A DNA stretch of 64,000 bases, taken from assembly GCF_034479375.1 (NCBI RefSeq), contig NZ_CP140155.1:2852001-2916000 (forward strand), written 5' to 3'. How positions within the stretch are numbered: position 1 is the stretch's first letter; each line of letters starts with the position of its first letter. Of the stretch, positions 28,766 through 36,579 are shown piece by piece. The stretch comes from Rhodopseudomonas palustris. Its GTDB lineage: Bacteria; Pseudomonadota; Alphaproteobacteria; Rhizobiales; Xanthobacteraceae. Under the pieces are notes generated by a model that was not told the DNA's origin, searched no databases, and saw only the letters and a list, made by a program, of their open reading frames with translations. The position numbers and the translations under genes are program-made.

Positions 28766-30265
28766 TCAGCGGTGGCCGACGAAGCACATCCCGATCGGAA
28801 ACGCCGCCGCGCCACGCACCGGCTGGCAGGTCAACCCCGCCGCACAGCGCCAGTTCCCGAAGCTCGGATCGACGGTCCCGCCCGGGCCGGCAAGGCCGCA
28901 CGCCGCGCCCCAGCCGTCGTCGTCGGTGCCGCTCCGCGCGGTCGCGCCGCGCGTTTGCGGGCGATCGGTGAAGCCGCGCGAATAGTCCGGCGCGCGGCCG
29001 TCGCGGATCGCAGCGACGATGTCGCGGCGGCGGGGCTGGTCGCCGATGAAATGCGGCGAGCCGGAGACGGCGACGCGCGACGCCGGTTCCGCGCTCCCGT
29101 CGATGCCGGGAAAATGGAAACCGCCGATGCCGAGCGTCTGGTGGCAGCCGGAGCAGGTGATGTCGTTGAGGCGCCGCGCAAAGCCCGCCGGCGAGCGGAT
29201 ATTCTGCAAGGCGACGCCGCGCTCCGCCGCGCGCTGCAGCGCCGCGACGACGTCCTGATCGCTGATCAGCGGATCGGGCGTGCCCGGGCCGGCGAGGCCG
29301 AACGCCGGGCGCAGCTCCGAATGCGTGAACGCGGCCGGCGTCGCGGCGATCGCACGGCGGGCGAGATAGGCTTCGGGCACGATCAGCGTGCCGCGATCGA
29401 ACGCCGCGAAATTCTCCGGCTGCAGCAGCCAGTGCTTGAACCGCGATCCGAGATCGCGGTCGGCCAACAGCTTGTCGCGATCGATCTGGTTCTCCATCGG
29501 CACCGCCTGATAGCGCTGCGACACCGCGTCGAAGCGAAACACCTGCATCAGATAGTCCGCGCGAAAATCGGCGCCCGCGACGGCGGGCATCGTGGCGATC
29601 TGCAGATTGATCTCGATGCGATCGATCGCGGCCGGGCCGAGCGGCGCCAGCGGACCATCCGCCGCGATCAGCCTGCGCGCCAGATCGGCGCCGGTGTCGG
29701 GCCATTCGCCCGCCGCGAGCCAGCGCCGCGCGACCTCGCGGCAGGCGATGCCGGCGGCCGTCGCGCGCAGCACGATGTTCAGCGTCATCGGCAGCCGCTG
29801 CGGCGCACCGGCTGCGTCGTCGATCGGCCGATAGATCAGCCGGATCTCGCCGCAACCGTCGGCGGCGACGAAGCCGCGGTCGATCCGGTTGACGATGCCG
29901 GCGAGCACGAAGCGCGTCGCGCCGGCATAGAGCCGGTCGCGGTCGAACAGCTTCGGCGCCTGCCTCTGATGCGCCTGCTGATAGCGCGCGAATTCGTCGT
30001 CGAGCGACGCGCGCAGCGCAGCCATCGACGGCAGCGCGAACAAGCGATCGTTGCGCAGAGGTTCGGACGAGGCCGGGTCGAGCATCTGCCGCAGGCCGAA
30101 GCCGGGATGGTTCGAGCCGTCGTCGCGATGCGCGCGCTGATCGAGTTCGCGTAGCGCCACAGGATCGGTGATCGCAAGGCCGCGCGAAACATCCTCGGCC
30201 AGCCCGGCTGCCGCGGGCCGCACCAGAGCGCTGATCAGCAATGCCAGGCCGAGAAAGCGTCGCAC
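28766..30265 (-). CDS. Secreted protein with one c-type haem motif
   Basis: A 499-residue protein with a signal peptide (about 1-20, ending RPAAAG). A single CSGCH haem-attachment motif lies near residue 375 (RLNDITCSGCHQTLGIGGFHFPG). The last ~60 residues are Cys-rich (AACGLAG, WRCAAGLTC, GMCFVGHR), suggesting disulfides. The large middle region matches no family I recognise. It is probably periplasmic, perhaps in electron transfer or peroxidatic chemistry (inference). A small membrane protein gene follows. Confidence 0.72.
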   Translation of the reverse strand: MRRFLGLALLISALVRPAAAGLAEDVSRGLAITDPVALRELDQRAHRDDGSNHPGFGLRQMLDPASSEPLRNDRLFALPSMAALRASLDDEFARYQQAHQRQAPKLFDRDRLYAGATRFVLAGIVNRIDRGFVAADGCGEIRLIYRPIDDAAGAPQRLPMTLNIVLRATAAGIACREVARRWLAAGEWPDTGADLARRLIAADGPLAPLGPAAIDRIEINLQIATMPAVAGADFRADYLMQVFRFDAVSQRYQAVPMENQIDRDKLLADRDLGSRFKHWLLQPENFAAFDRGTLIVPEAYLARRAIAATPAAFTHSELRPAFGLAGPGTPDPLISDQDVVAALQRAAERGVALQNIRSPAGFARRLNDITCSGCHQTLGIGGFHFPGIDGSAEPASRVAVSGSPHFIGDQPRRRDIVAAIRDGRAPDYSRGFTDRPQTRGATARSGTDDDGWGAACGLAGPGGTVDPSFGNWRCAAGLTCQPVRGAAAFPIGMCFVGHR

Positions 30266-30374
30266 GCGTGCCGTGGTTCCAGAGCAGTCGTGCTGCGATG
30301 GCGCAGCGGGTCTGCGGAGAAGCTAACGCAATTCTGTTTCCGATGGAACCGACACTCGTTCCGGAACGCTCGAC

Positions 30375-30484
30375 ACAGGCACAGCCTCATGGTGAGGAGG
30401 CGCGCAGCGCCGTCTCGAACCATGCGCCACGGGCCCTGCGTCGCCCCATCCTTCGAGACGCCCGGCTTCGCCGGGCTCCTCAGA
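30375..30484. repeat. Dispersed palindromic repeat, family B
   Basis: Same orientation as the copy at 22432, with CCTCATGGTGAGGAGGCGC, CGTCTCGAACCATG and the closing GGGCTCCTCAG. It lies in the 549-bp gene-free stretch 30266-30814. Confidence 0.8.
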
Positions 30485-30546
30485 GGAAGACTAACATGCA
30501 GGCAGCAAAGTCAATCGCGTTTGAAGGTTCACTTCGCAATTCACTC

Positions 30547-30636
30547 CGTCATGGCCGGGCTCGTCCCGGCCATCCACGCCTTTCTCGCGGCTTCCGCTGC
30601 AAGGCGTGGATGCCCGGCACAAGGCCGGGCATGACG
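30547..30636. repeat. Dispersed palindromic repeat, family D
   Basis: CGTCATGGCCGGGCTCGT and its inverted partner GCCGGGCATGACG enclose a second inverted pair, CATCCACGCC and GGCGTGGATG. This is a classical REP-like foldback in Rhizobiales genomes. Only one copy is seen here. The rest of 30266-30814 shows nothing I can assign. Confidence 0.75.
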
Positions 30637-30814
30637 AGTTGAGACGACAGTGATTGATTCCATTGGCCGCATTTTCGGTCAGACTCTCAGGATGACGAGT
30701 TAGTGCATCTGGCAAGGGCCATATCGATTCGATCAATCGATAGAGCACCCCAAAGCAAACGGCGCGACGTGTCTGCACACGCCGCGCCGAGATCGAGCAA
30801 ACCAGACGTGACGA

Positions 30815-31777
30815 TCAGCGCGAAACGATCAGGCCGCGGCTGGTCACCACCACCCAGCGACCGTCCTGGCGGCGGATCGCATCGACGCGGCCGAGACCCG
30901 GCACCGGATCGCCGGCATAGACTTCGAACGTGCCCTGGCGGCCGACGATCACCGCGCCGCCGTCATAGACCTCGCGCAGCACCCAGCCGGACACGGTCGG
31001 CAGCCGGCCGACGTCGTTCGGCTTCGCCGCCGGCTTCGGCGGCACCGAGCCGGTGACGTCCTGCGACGCGGAGGCGACCTGCGCCGGCGCCGGGGCCGGC
31101 GCGGGCGCCGGCTTCTCGGCCTGCGCGGTGCGCAGCTTTTCGACGGCTTCGTTCAGCTTGGCGATCTTCTGCGCCGGTTCGGCCTGCGCCTTTTCGACCT
31201 TCTCGATCCGATCATTGGCCTTGGCGATCTGGGCGCTGGCGGCCTTGTCGGCGCGGTCGACGCTCGCCTTCAGCGCGGCGAGTTCGGTCTGCAGCTTGGA
31301 GACCTGCTCGTCCAGGACGCGCGCCTGCGCTTGCGCGTCGGCCGCCGCATCGGCATTGCCGCCGACATGCGCGAAGCCTGCGCTGGTCAGCGCGCCGCCG
31401 GCCGCGCCCGCGATCGCGGCCAGAATGACAGCGACGGCGACCAGCGCCAGTTGCCGCCTGCCGTGCGGCTTTGCGGCCGGCTCGTCGGGTTCATCCGGCG
31501 CCTCGACCTCGATCTCGTCGTCCCAGTGGCGAGCCCAGTCCTCTTTGCGCGGCGGCGCCATGATGGTGACGGTGCCGGGGCGGCGCTGGGCGATCTCGCC
31601 GGCCGATGTCGCGGCCTCCTTGGCCGGCTCGGCCCCGTGCCCCTGCGCGGAAACAGCATCGCCGTTCGCGTTCGCGGCCGGCGGCTGCGCGGATTGCGCG
31701 GAGCCTTCCGACGCGCCCGCCGCAGCGCCGGCGCCAGCCTGATCTTCGCTGTTGGGCTCTTTGCGATGCTCGTCCAC
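30815..31777 (-). CDS. Single-span membrane protein with coiled coil
   Basis: A 320-residue protein. A polar, Ala/Glu-rich cytoplasmic part (1-105) is followed by one transmembrane helix (about 108-130), a coiled coil (about 150-220, ARVLDEQVSKLQTELAALKASVDRADK), an Ala-Pro linker, and a compact C-terminal domain (VSGWVLREVYDGGAVIVGRQGTFEVYAGDPVPGLGRVDAI). The last part looks like a small beta domain placed in the periplasm. Function unknown; a structural envelope role is possible. Confidence 0.75.
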   Translation of the reverse strand: MDEHRKEPNSEDQAGAGAAAGASEGSAQSAQPPAANANGDAVSAQGHGAEPAKEAATSAGEIAQRRPGTVTIMAPPRKEDWARHWDDEIEVEAPDEPDEPAAKPHGRRQLALVAVAVILAAIAGAAGGALTSAGFAHVGGNADAAADAQAQARVLDEQVSKLQTELAALKASVDRADKAASAQIAKANDRIEKVEKAQAEPAQKIAKLNEAVEKLRTAQAEKPAPAPAPAPAQVASASQDVTGSVPPKPAAKPNDVGRLPTVSGWVLREVYDGGAVIVGRQGTFEVYAGDPVPGLGRVDAIRRQDGRWVVVTSRGLIVSR

Positions 31778-31808
31778 GTCAAATCCTCCTGATACGCTTG
31801 ACCATTCG

Positions 31809-31822
31809 GTAACTTTGATTAC
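31809..31822. promoter_or_regulatory. Candidate operator GTAACTTTGATTAC upstream of the GST gene
   Basis: Imperfect palindrome GTAA-N6-TTAC in an AT-richer patch before the GST gene. It shares GTAACTT-NN-ATTA with the sequence at the start of the Rrf2 regulator gene (33947). A further GTTAC lies at 31833. Assignment as an Rrf2 site is inference from this match. Confidence 0.4.
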
Positions 31823-31966
31823 TTGCCAATCCGTTACTTCCTTCGATGCTTACGAAAATTTCAGGATTCAGCTCCCGCGCCGCGGCGCGGCTTTGCGCTG
31901 CGCGCTGTCCCGCGCTAGGACAGATCGTTGCAACGGCGCATCAAGCCGCCGATCAGGGAGACGACC

Positions 31967-32578
31967 ATGAAGCTGTACGATTCGATCGGGCCCAATCCGC
32001 GCCTGGTGCGGATGTTCATCGCCGAGAAGGGCCTGACGATCCCGACCCAGAGCGTCGACATCCGGGCCGGCGACAACCGCAAGCCCGAGCATCTGGCGCG
32101 CAATCCGCACGGACAGACGCCTACTCTCGAACTCGACGATGGCAGCTTTTTGTCGGAGATCACCGCGATCTGCGAATATCTCGAAGAGAAACATCCGACG
32201 CCGGCGCTGATCGGCACGACGGCCGAGGAGCGCGCCGAATGCCGGATGTGGACGCGGCGGATCGATCTGACGATCTGCGAGCCGCTCGCCAACGGCTTCC
32301 GCTTCAGCGAGGGGCTGAAGATGTTCAAGGATCGGGTGCCGTGCTTTCCCGAGGCCGCGCCGGGGCTGAAGCAGATGGCGGCGCATCGGCTGCAATGGAT
32401 GAACACGCAGATGCAGGGTAAGGAGTTCGTCTGCGGCGCGCGCTTCACGCTTGCCGATCTCTTGCTATACGGCTGGATCGATTTCGGCGCGCAGGTCGGC
32501 CAGCCGCTCGATCCCGCCAACACCGTGCTGGTGGAATGGCACAAGCGGATCGCGGCGCGGCCGTCTGCGAAGGCCTAG
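31967..32578 (+). CDS. Glutathione S-transferase
   Basis: A 203-residue protein. The thioredoxin-like N-domain (1-80) reads KLYDSIGPNPRLVRMFIAEKG, with NPHGQTPTLELDDG and the glutathione-binding LSEITAICEYLEE. The helical C-domain ends with FTLADLLLYGWIDFG. A Ser near residue 6 may activate glutathione. The start was set at the ATG at 31967, where the fold begins, rather than at 31928. It is convergent with the flavoprotein/Rrf2 pair. Confidence 0.9.
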   Translation: MKLYDSIGPNPRLVRMFIAEKGLTIPTQSVDIRAGDNRKPEHLARNPHGQTPTLELDDGSFLSEITAICEYLEEKHPTPALIGTTAEERAECRMWTRRIDLTICEPLANGFRFSEGLKMFKDRVPCFPEAAPGLKQMAAHRLQWMNTQMQGKEFVCGARFTLADLLLYGWIDFGAQVGQPLDPANTVLVEWHKRIAARPSAKA

Positions 32579-32601
32579 GTAGCGGCACGCGCCGGCCGTC
32601 G

Positions 32602-33492
32602 TCAGGCGTCCGGCCACACCAGCGAGCGATGCAGACTTGCGCCGGCCCAGGCGCCGTCGGCGACCGCCAGCGACAGCGAATGCGGCACCCGCGCCGCATC
32701 GCCGCAGGCGAACGCGCCCGGCACGCTGGTCTGCTTCGCATCGTCGGTTGCGATCTGCGTGCCGAACGGCGTTTCGCCCAGCGCGCAACCCAACGACTCC
32801 GCGACCGGCGTCGCCGGCGCACTCCGCGAGGTGGTGAAGATGCCGGCGAACGGCAGCCGCCGGCCGTCGCTGAGCACGATGTCGGCATGGCCGTCGACAC
32901 GCGCGATCGGCGTGTCCTCGATGGTCACGCCGCGGGCGATCAGATCGGCGCGCGCCGCGTCGTCGGGCGCCACGGCATCGTTGGTGAACAGCGTGACCTC
33001 GCCCCATTCCGGCAGCAATTGCGCCTGATGCAGCGACATCGGCCCGGTGGCGATCACCGCGATGCGGCCCTGGTCGAGTTCGTAGCCGTGGCAATACGGG
33101 CAGAGAAACACGCTGACGCCCCAGCGCGCCTGCAGCCCCTCGATTGCCGGCAGACTATCCGACACGCCGGTCGCGAACAGCAGGCGTCGCCCGCTGTGCT
33201 GCGGGCCGTCGCGTGTCGTGACCGTGAACGCGTCCTTGTGGCCCGACGCGGCGTCGGCGACGCCGTCGATCCAGCGCAGCGTCTTGTAGGCCTCGATTTG
33301 CCGACGCGCCGAGGCGGCGATTGCGGCCGGATCGGCGCCGTCCTGGCCGAGAAAGCCGTGCGAATGCGCGGCGAAGCGGTTGCGGCGCTGCCCAGCGTCG
33401 ATCACCAGCACGCTGCGGCGGGCGCGCAGGAGCTGGAGTGCTGCGGCCATGCCCGCATAGCTGCCGCCGATCACGATCACGTCGTGCTGCAT
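32602..33492 (-). CDS. Thioredoxin-reductase-like FAD/NAD(P) oxidoreductase
   Basis: A 296-residue flavoprotein. FAD-binding VIVIGGSYAGMAAALQLL opens it. A CxxC (FLCPYCHGYE) lies where thioredoxin reductase has its redox-active pair, and the C-terminal FAD segment is FACGDAARVPHSLSLAVADG. The NAD(P) site (IAVIATGPMSL) is degenerate relative to GxGxxA/G. AAGGATCG precedes the ATG at 33492. It lies 13 bp after an Rrf2-type regulator gene, so it is probably controlled by that regulator. Confidence 0.85.
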   Translation of the reverse strand: MQHDVIVIGGSYAGMAAALQLLRARRSVLVIDAGQRRNRFAAHSHGFLGQDGADPAAIAASARRQIEAYKTLRWIDGVADAASGHKDAFTVTTRDGPQHSGRRLLFATGVSDSLPAIEGLQARWGVSVFLCPYCHGYELDQGRIAVIATGPMSLHQAQLLPEWGEVTLFTNDAVAPDDAARADLIARGVTIEDTPIARVDGHADIVLSDGRRLPFAGIFTTSRSAPATPVAESLGCALGETPFGTQIATDDAKQTSVPGAFACGDAARVPHSLSLAVADGAWAGASLHRSLVWPDA

Positions 33493-33505
33493 GTCGATCG
33501 ATCCT

Positions 33506-33946
33506 TTATTTTCGGGCACGATGCGCCGCGTGGCGCCGGTTGAAATCCGCCGACAGCTTCGCCAGCGTCACCTTGGCGAAGCGCTCGAGCAGCAGCGCCT
33601 CGGCCTCGGCGAAGGCGCCGTCGAGCGCGGCGTTGACGGCCTGCTCGACGAGGCATTGCGGCGTCGCATTGCGATTGCCGATCGCGAAGATCGCGGGCTC
33701 CCCCAGCGCGTCGTGCAGGTCGCGCAGGGTGACGGCTTCGAGATCGGCGGTGATGAGCCAGCCGCCGGACGGCCCGCGTTCGGACGCCACCAGCCCGGCC
33801 TCGCGCAGCAACCCCATCGTCCGCCGCACCACCACCGGATGGGTGCACATGCACGCGGCGAGCTGGTCCGACGTCATCGGCTCGTCGTGCTCCGCCATGT
33901 GCAGCAGCGCATGCAGAACCGACGACAGGCGGCTGTCTCTTTTCAT
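33506..33946 (-). CDS. Rrf2-family transcriptional regulator
   Basis: A 146-residue winged-helix repressor: RLSSVLHALLHMAEHDEPMTSDQLAACMCTHPVVVRRTM is the Rrf2 HTH, and GPSGGWLITADLEAVTLRDLHDALG the wing and dimer helix. Cys are present (ACMC, PQC) but not in the IscR/NsrR cluster spacing, so it may sense thiol oxidation rather than Fe-S (inference). It is transcribed with the flavoprotein gene. A palindrome overlaps its 5' region. Confidence 0.88.
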   Translation of the reverse strand: MKRDSRLSSVLHALLHMAEHDEPMTSDQLAACMCTHPVVVRRTMGLLREAGLVASERGPSGGWLITADLEAVTLRDLHDALGEPAIFAIGNRNATPQCLVEQAVNAALDGAFAEAEALLLERFAKVTLAKLSADFNRRHAAHRARK

Positions 33947-33963
33947 GTAACTTCAATTATTAC
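33947..33963. promoter_or_regulatory. Candidate Rrf2 autoregulatory site
   Basis: GTAA-N9-TTAC begins directly at the start codon of the Rrf2 gene and extends upstream. It shares GTAACTT-NN-ATTA with the site at 31809 before the GST gene. Function is inferred. Confidence 0.45.
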
Positions 33964-34064
33964 GATTAGGACGCAAACGCAAGCCGGATGATCCGGCTGA
34001 TCTCTCACGAAACGGCACGAGGTTTGCTTGAATCCGAGCTATTCGCCCCTGACGGGATTGATCG

Positions 34065-34301
34065 ATGCTCGGCATTCCTCGGAGATTCAGCCATTTCGTC
34101 TACGCGGTGCTGCAATCGGGGATCACCACCGCGGTCGCCTCGATGGTCGCCAGCGTACCGTTCCTGGGCGAGCAGACCTTTCTGGAACATTGGCTGCCGG
34201 CGTGGGGCGCGTCGTGGCTAGTAATGCTGCCGGTGGTGCTGTTCGTCGCGCCGATGCTGCGGCGACTGACGCTGGCGCTCACCACCGAAGACCGGATCTG
34301 A
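34065..34301 (+). CDS. DUF2798 membrane protein
   Basis: A 78-residue protein with two hydrophobic helices (about 11-31 and 50-68) in the DUF2798 pattern: FVYAVLQSGITTAVAS, then FLEHWLPAWGASWLVMLPVVLFVAP. Small inner-membrane family of unknown function. It is alone and convergent with the TPM gene. Confidence 0.8.
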   Translation: MLGIPRRFSHFVYAVLQSGITTAVASMVASVPFLGEQTFLEHWLPAWGASWLVMLPVVLFVAPMLRRLTLALTTEDRI

Positions 34302-34312
34302 CGCGCCTGGGC

Positions 34313-34810
34313 TCAGACCACCACGGGTGCGTCGGGTAGTTCGTTGTCGCCGCCGCTGTCTTTCGGAAAATGCCGCGCCAGATGCGCGGTGATCAGCTCG
34401 ATGCCGCGCAGCACGCCGGCTTCGAAGCGGCCGTCGCGAAAGGCGCTCTCCATCTCGCGGCAGATGTGTTCCCACGCCGCCGCGTCGACCCGGCCATCGA
34501 TGCCGCGGTCGGCGACGATCTCGACGTCGCGGTCGGCGAGCAACAGATAGATCAGCACGCCGTTATTGTGCTCGGTGTCCCAGATCCGCAATTGCGAGAA
34601 CACGTCGAGCGCGCGCTCGCGCGCCGGCTGGTCGCGGAACAGCGGCGCGCCGTCGAGCGCGCCTTCCACCACGAAACGGATCTGCCCGGCGTGCCGCGCT
34701 TCGCTTCTGCCGATCGCGCGCTCGATGGCGTCGAGCGCGGAAGGCGGAAACGCCTTCTGCACGCGCCAGCGGCTGGTGATCAGATGCTTGCCGATCCGCC
34801 GGATGCCCAT
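34313..34810 (-). CDS. TPM-domain protein
   Basis: About 165 residues with a TPM domain: AIERAIGRSEARHAGQIRFVVEG, VFSQLRIWDTEHNNGVLIYLLLADRDVEIVADRGID. No membrane segment is seen, unlike the upstream homologue. GGGGAG lies 6 bp before the ATG at 34810; an ATG at 34816 has worse spacing. It overlaps the end of the ygcG-like gene and forms a three-gene operon with it and lemA. Confidence 0.85.
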   Translation of the reverse strand: MGIRRIGKHLITSRWRVQKAFPPSALDAIERAIGRSEARHAGQIRFVVEGALDGAPLFRDQPARERALDVFSQLRIWDTEHNNGVLIYLLLADRDVEIVADRGIDGRVDAAAWEHICREMESAFRDGRFEAGVLRGIELITAHLARHFPKDSGGDNELPDAPVVV

Positions 34811-34824
34811 CGCCATCTCCCCGC

Positions 34825-35730
34825 TCACCAACTCCCCGAAGCGCCGCCGCCACCGAAGCTGCCGCCACCGCCGCTGAAGCCGCCGCTGCTCGAGCCGCGC
34901 GAGCCGCCCGACCACGCGCCGCCGGGATAGATGCCGCCGCCGCGCCGACCGGAACCGATGCCGGGCCCGCCTCCGCTGAACAGATCGATGAACATCGCGA
35001 ACAGGAACGCCGCGAAGCCGGCGATCATCGCGATCGGAAAGCCGAGCCCGAACATCCAGGCGACGCCGCCGATGATGCTACCGGTCAGCGCCGAGGCGGC
35101 CATCCGGCCGAGCAGGCTCTGCAGGAAGCCGTTCACCACCAGCGTGCCGAAGATCAGCGGGATCGCCCAGCCGCTGATCTGGTCGAACGATTCCGGCGAC
35201 CATTCGTGCTGCGGCTCGGGCGCGGGCAGCGGCTCGCCGTCGATCACGCTGATCATGCGGTCGACGCCGGCCTCGATGCCGCCGGCGAAATCGCCGGTCC
35301 TGAATTTCGGCGTGATGATCTCGTCGATGATACGCTTGGCGGTGACGTCGGGCAGCGCGCCTTCGAGACCGTAGCCGACCTCGATCCGCAGCTTGCGGTC
35401 GTTCTTGGCGACCAGCAGGATCGCGCCGTCGTCGACGCGTCTGCGGCCGATCTTCCACGCCTCGGCGACGCGGATGGAGAATGGCTCGATCGCTTCAGGC
35501 TGCGTCGTCGGCACGATCAGCACCGCGATCTGGCTGCCTTTGCGGGCCTCGAACGCTTTCAGTTTGTCGTTGAGCCGGGCGATCGCGTCGCTGTCGAGCG
35601 TGCCGGTCTGATCGACCACGCGGCCGGTGAGCTGCGGCACCGCGAGCTGCGCCTGTGCGATCGCGGCGAAGGCCACAACCGCCCAGCACAGCAGCGCCGC
35701 GAGCATCGACGCCCGCGCCATGCGCCTCAC
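34825..35730 (-). CDS. YgcG-family TPM-domain membrane protein
   Basis: About 301 residues: signal sequence, TPM domain (LTGRVVDQTGTLDSDAIARLN; IAVLIVPTT; GRRRVDDGAILLVAKNDRKLRIEVGYGLEG), two or three membrane helices, and a Gly/Ser-rich tail (SGGGPGIGSG, GGGGSFGGGG). The family co-occurs with lemA. A GTG at 35730 has AGGAGG at 7-bp spacing; ATGs at 35751 and 35721 are alternatives. Its role is unknown; a link to envelope or photosystem-repair-like processes is known only for distant TPM proteins. Confidence 0.85.
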   Translation of the reverse strand: MRRMARASMLAALLCWAVVAFAAIAQAQLAVPQLTGRVVDQTGTLDSDAIARLNDKLKAFEARKGSQIAVLIVPTTQPEAIEPFSIRVAEAWKIGRRRVDDGAILLVAKNDRKLRIEVGYGLEGALPDVTAKRIIDEIITPKFRTGDFAGGIEAGVDRMISVIDGEPLPAPEPQHEWSPESFDQISGWAIPLIFGTLVVNGFLQSLLGRMAASALTGSIIGGVAWMFGLGFPIAMIAGFAAFLFAMFIDLFSGGGPGIGSGRRGGGIYPGGAWSGGSRGSSSGGFSGGGGSFGGGGASGSW

Positions 35731-35751
35731 CGCCGCGCCTCCTGCGCGCAT

Positions 35752-36360
35752 TTACTTCGCCGGCGCAGGCGTCGCGTTGAAGTCCACCTTGGGTGCGGTG
35801 GAGATCGCGCCCTCGTTCTCGACGGTGAAGTTCGGCTTCTCCTTGTAGCCGAACATCATCGCGGTGAAGTTGGTCGGGACCGAGCGCACCGTGACGTTGT
35901 AGGCCTGCACCGCCTTGATGTAGCGGTTGCGCGCCACGGTGATGCGGTTCTCGGTGCCTTCGAGCTGCGCCATCAGATTGGTGAACAGCGCATCGGATTT
36001 GAGCTGCGGATAGTTCTCGGTGACGACCAGCAGCCGCGACAGCGCGCTGGAGAGTTCGCCCTGCGCCGCCTGGAACTTCTGGAAGGCCGCCGGATCGTTC
36101 AGCACCTCGGGCGTCGCCTGCACGCTGCCGACCTTGGCGCGGGCGTTGGTGACGCCGAGCAGCACGTCCTTCTCCTGCTGCGCGAAGCCCTTCACCGAAT
36201 TCACCAGATTGGGCACCAGATCGGCGCGGCGCTGATATTGGTTGACCACCTCCGACCAGGTCGCCTTGACCTCCTGCTCTTCGCTCTGGATGGCGTTGTA
36301 ACCGCAATTGGTCAGGCTGAGCGTGGCGAGCGCCGCCAGCACCGTCAGAAACTTCCGCAT
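35752..36360 (-). CDS. lemA: LemA family protein
   Basis: A 202-residue protein with an N-terminal signal ending in LSLTNCGYN, possibly a lipobox. The helical LemA domain follows: EEQEVKATWSEVVNQYQRRADLVPNLVNSVKGFA, LQ-rich helices and TARNRYIKAVQAYN-like segment, ending PNFTVE. The family is widespread and of unknown function. It is the first gene of a lemA-ygcG-TPM operon; stop and next gene are adjacent. Confidence 0.92.
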   Translation of the reverse strand: MRKFLTVLAALATLSLTNCGYNAIQSEEQEVKATWSEVVNQYQRRADLVPNLVNSVKGFAQQEKDVLLGVTNARAKVGSVQATPEVLNDPAAFQKFQAAQGELSSALSRLLVVTENYPQLKSDALFTNLMAQLEGTENRITVARNRYIKAVQAYNVTVRSVPTNFTAMMFGYKEKPNFTVENEGAISTAPKVDFNATPAPAK

Positions 36361-36455
36361 CGATCTCTCCCCGGGCGAACCGGCGCAGCATAGCATGCGC
36401 CGGGCGACAAATGGTCGGTGGTTCGCCGGAATTGGTTCAGATCAGCGCCTATGCC

Positions 36456-36572
36456 CGTCATTGCGAGGAGCGCTCGGATCGGCGCTCCGCGCCGTCCGAG
36501 CACAGGCTCCGCGACGAAGCAATCCAGTCTTACCTCTGGGCTCTGGATTGCTTCGCTTCGCTCGCAATGACG
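36456..36572. repeat. Dispersed palindromic repeat, family C
   Basis: CGTCATTGCGAGGAGCGC at the left and GCTCGCAATGACG at the right, with inner arms GAAGCAATCCAG and CTGGATTGCTTC. The second copy is at 26906. It touches the end of the molybdenum hydroxylase gene. Confidence 0.8.
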
Positions 36573-36579
36573 ATGATCG

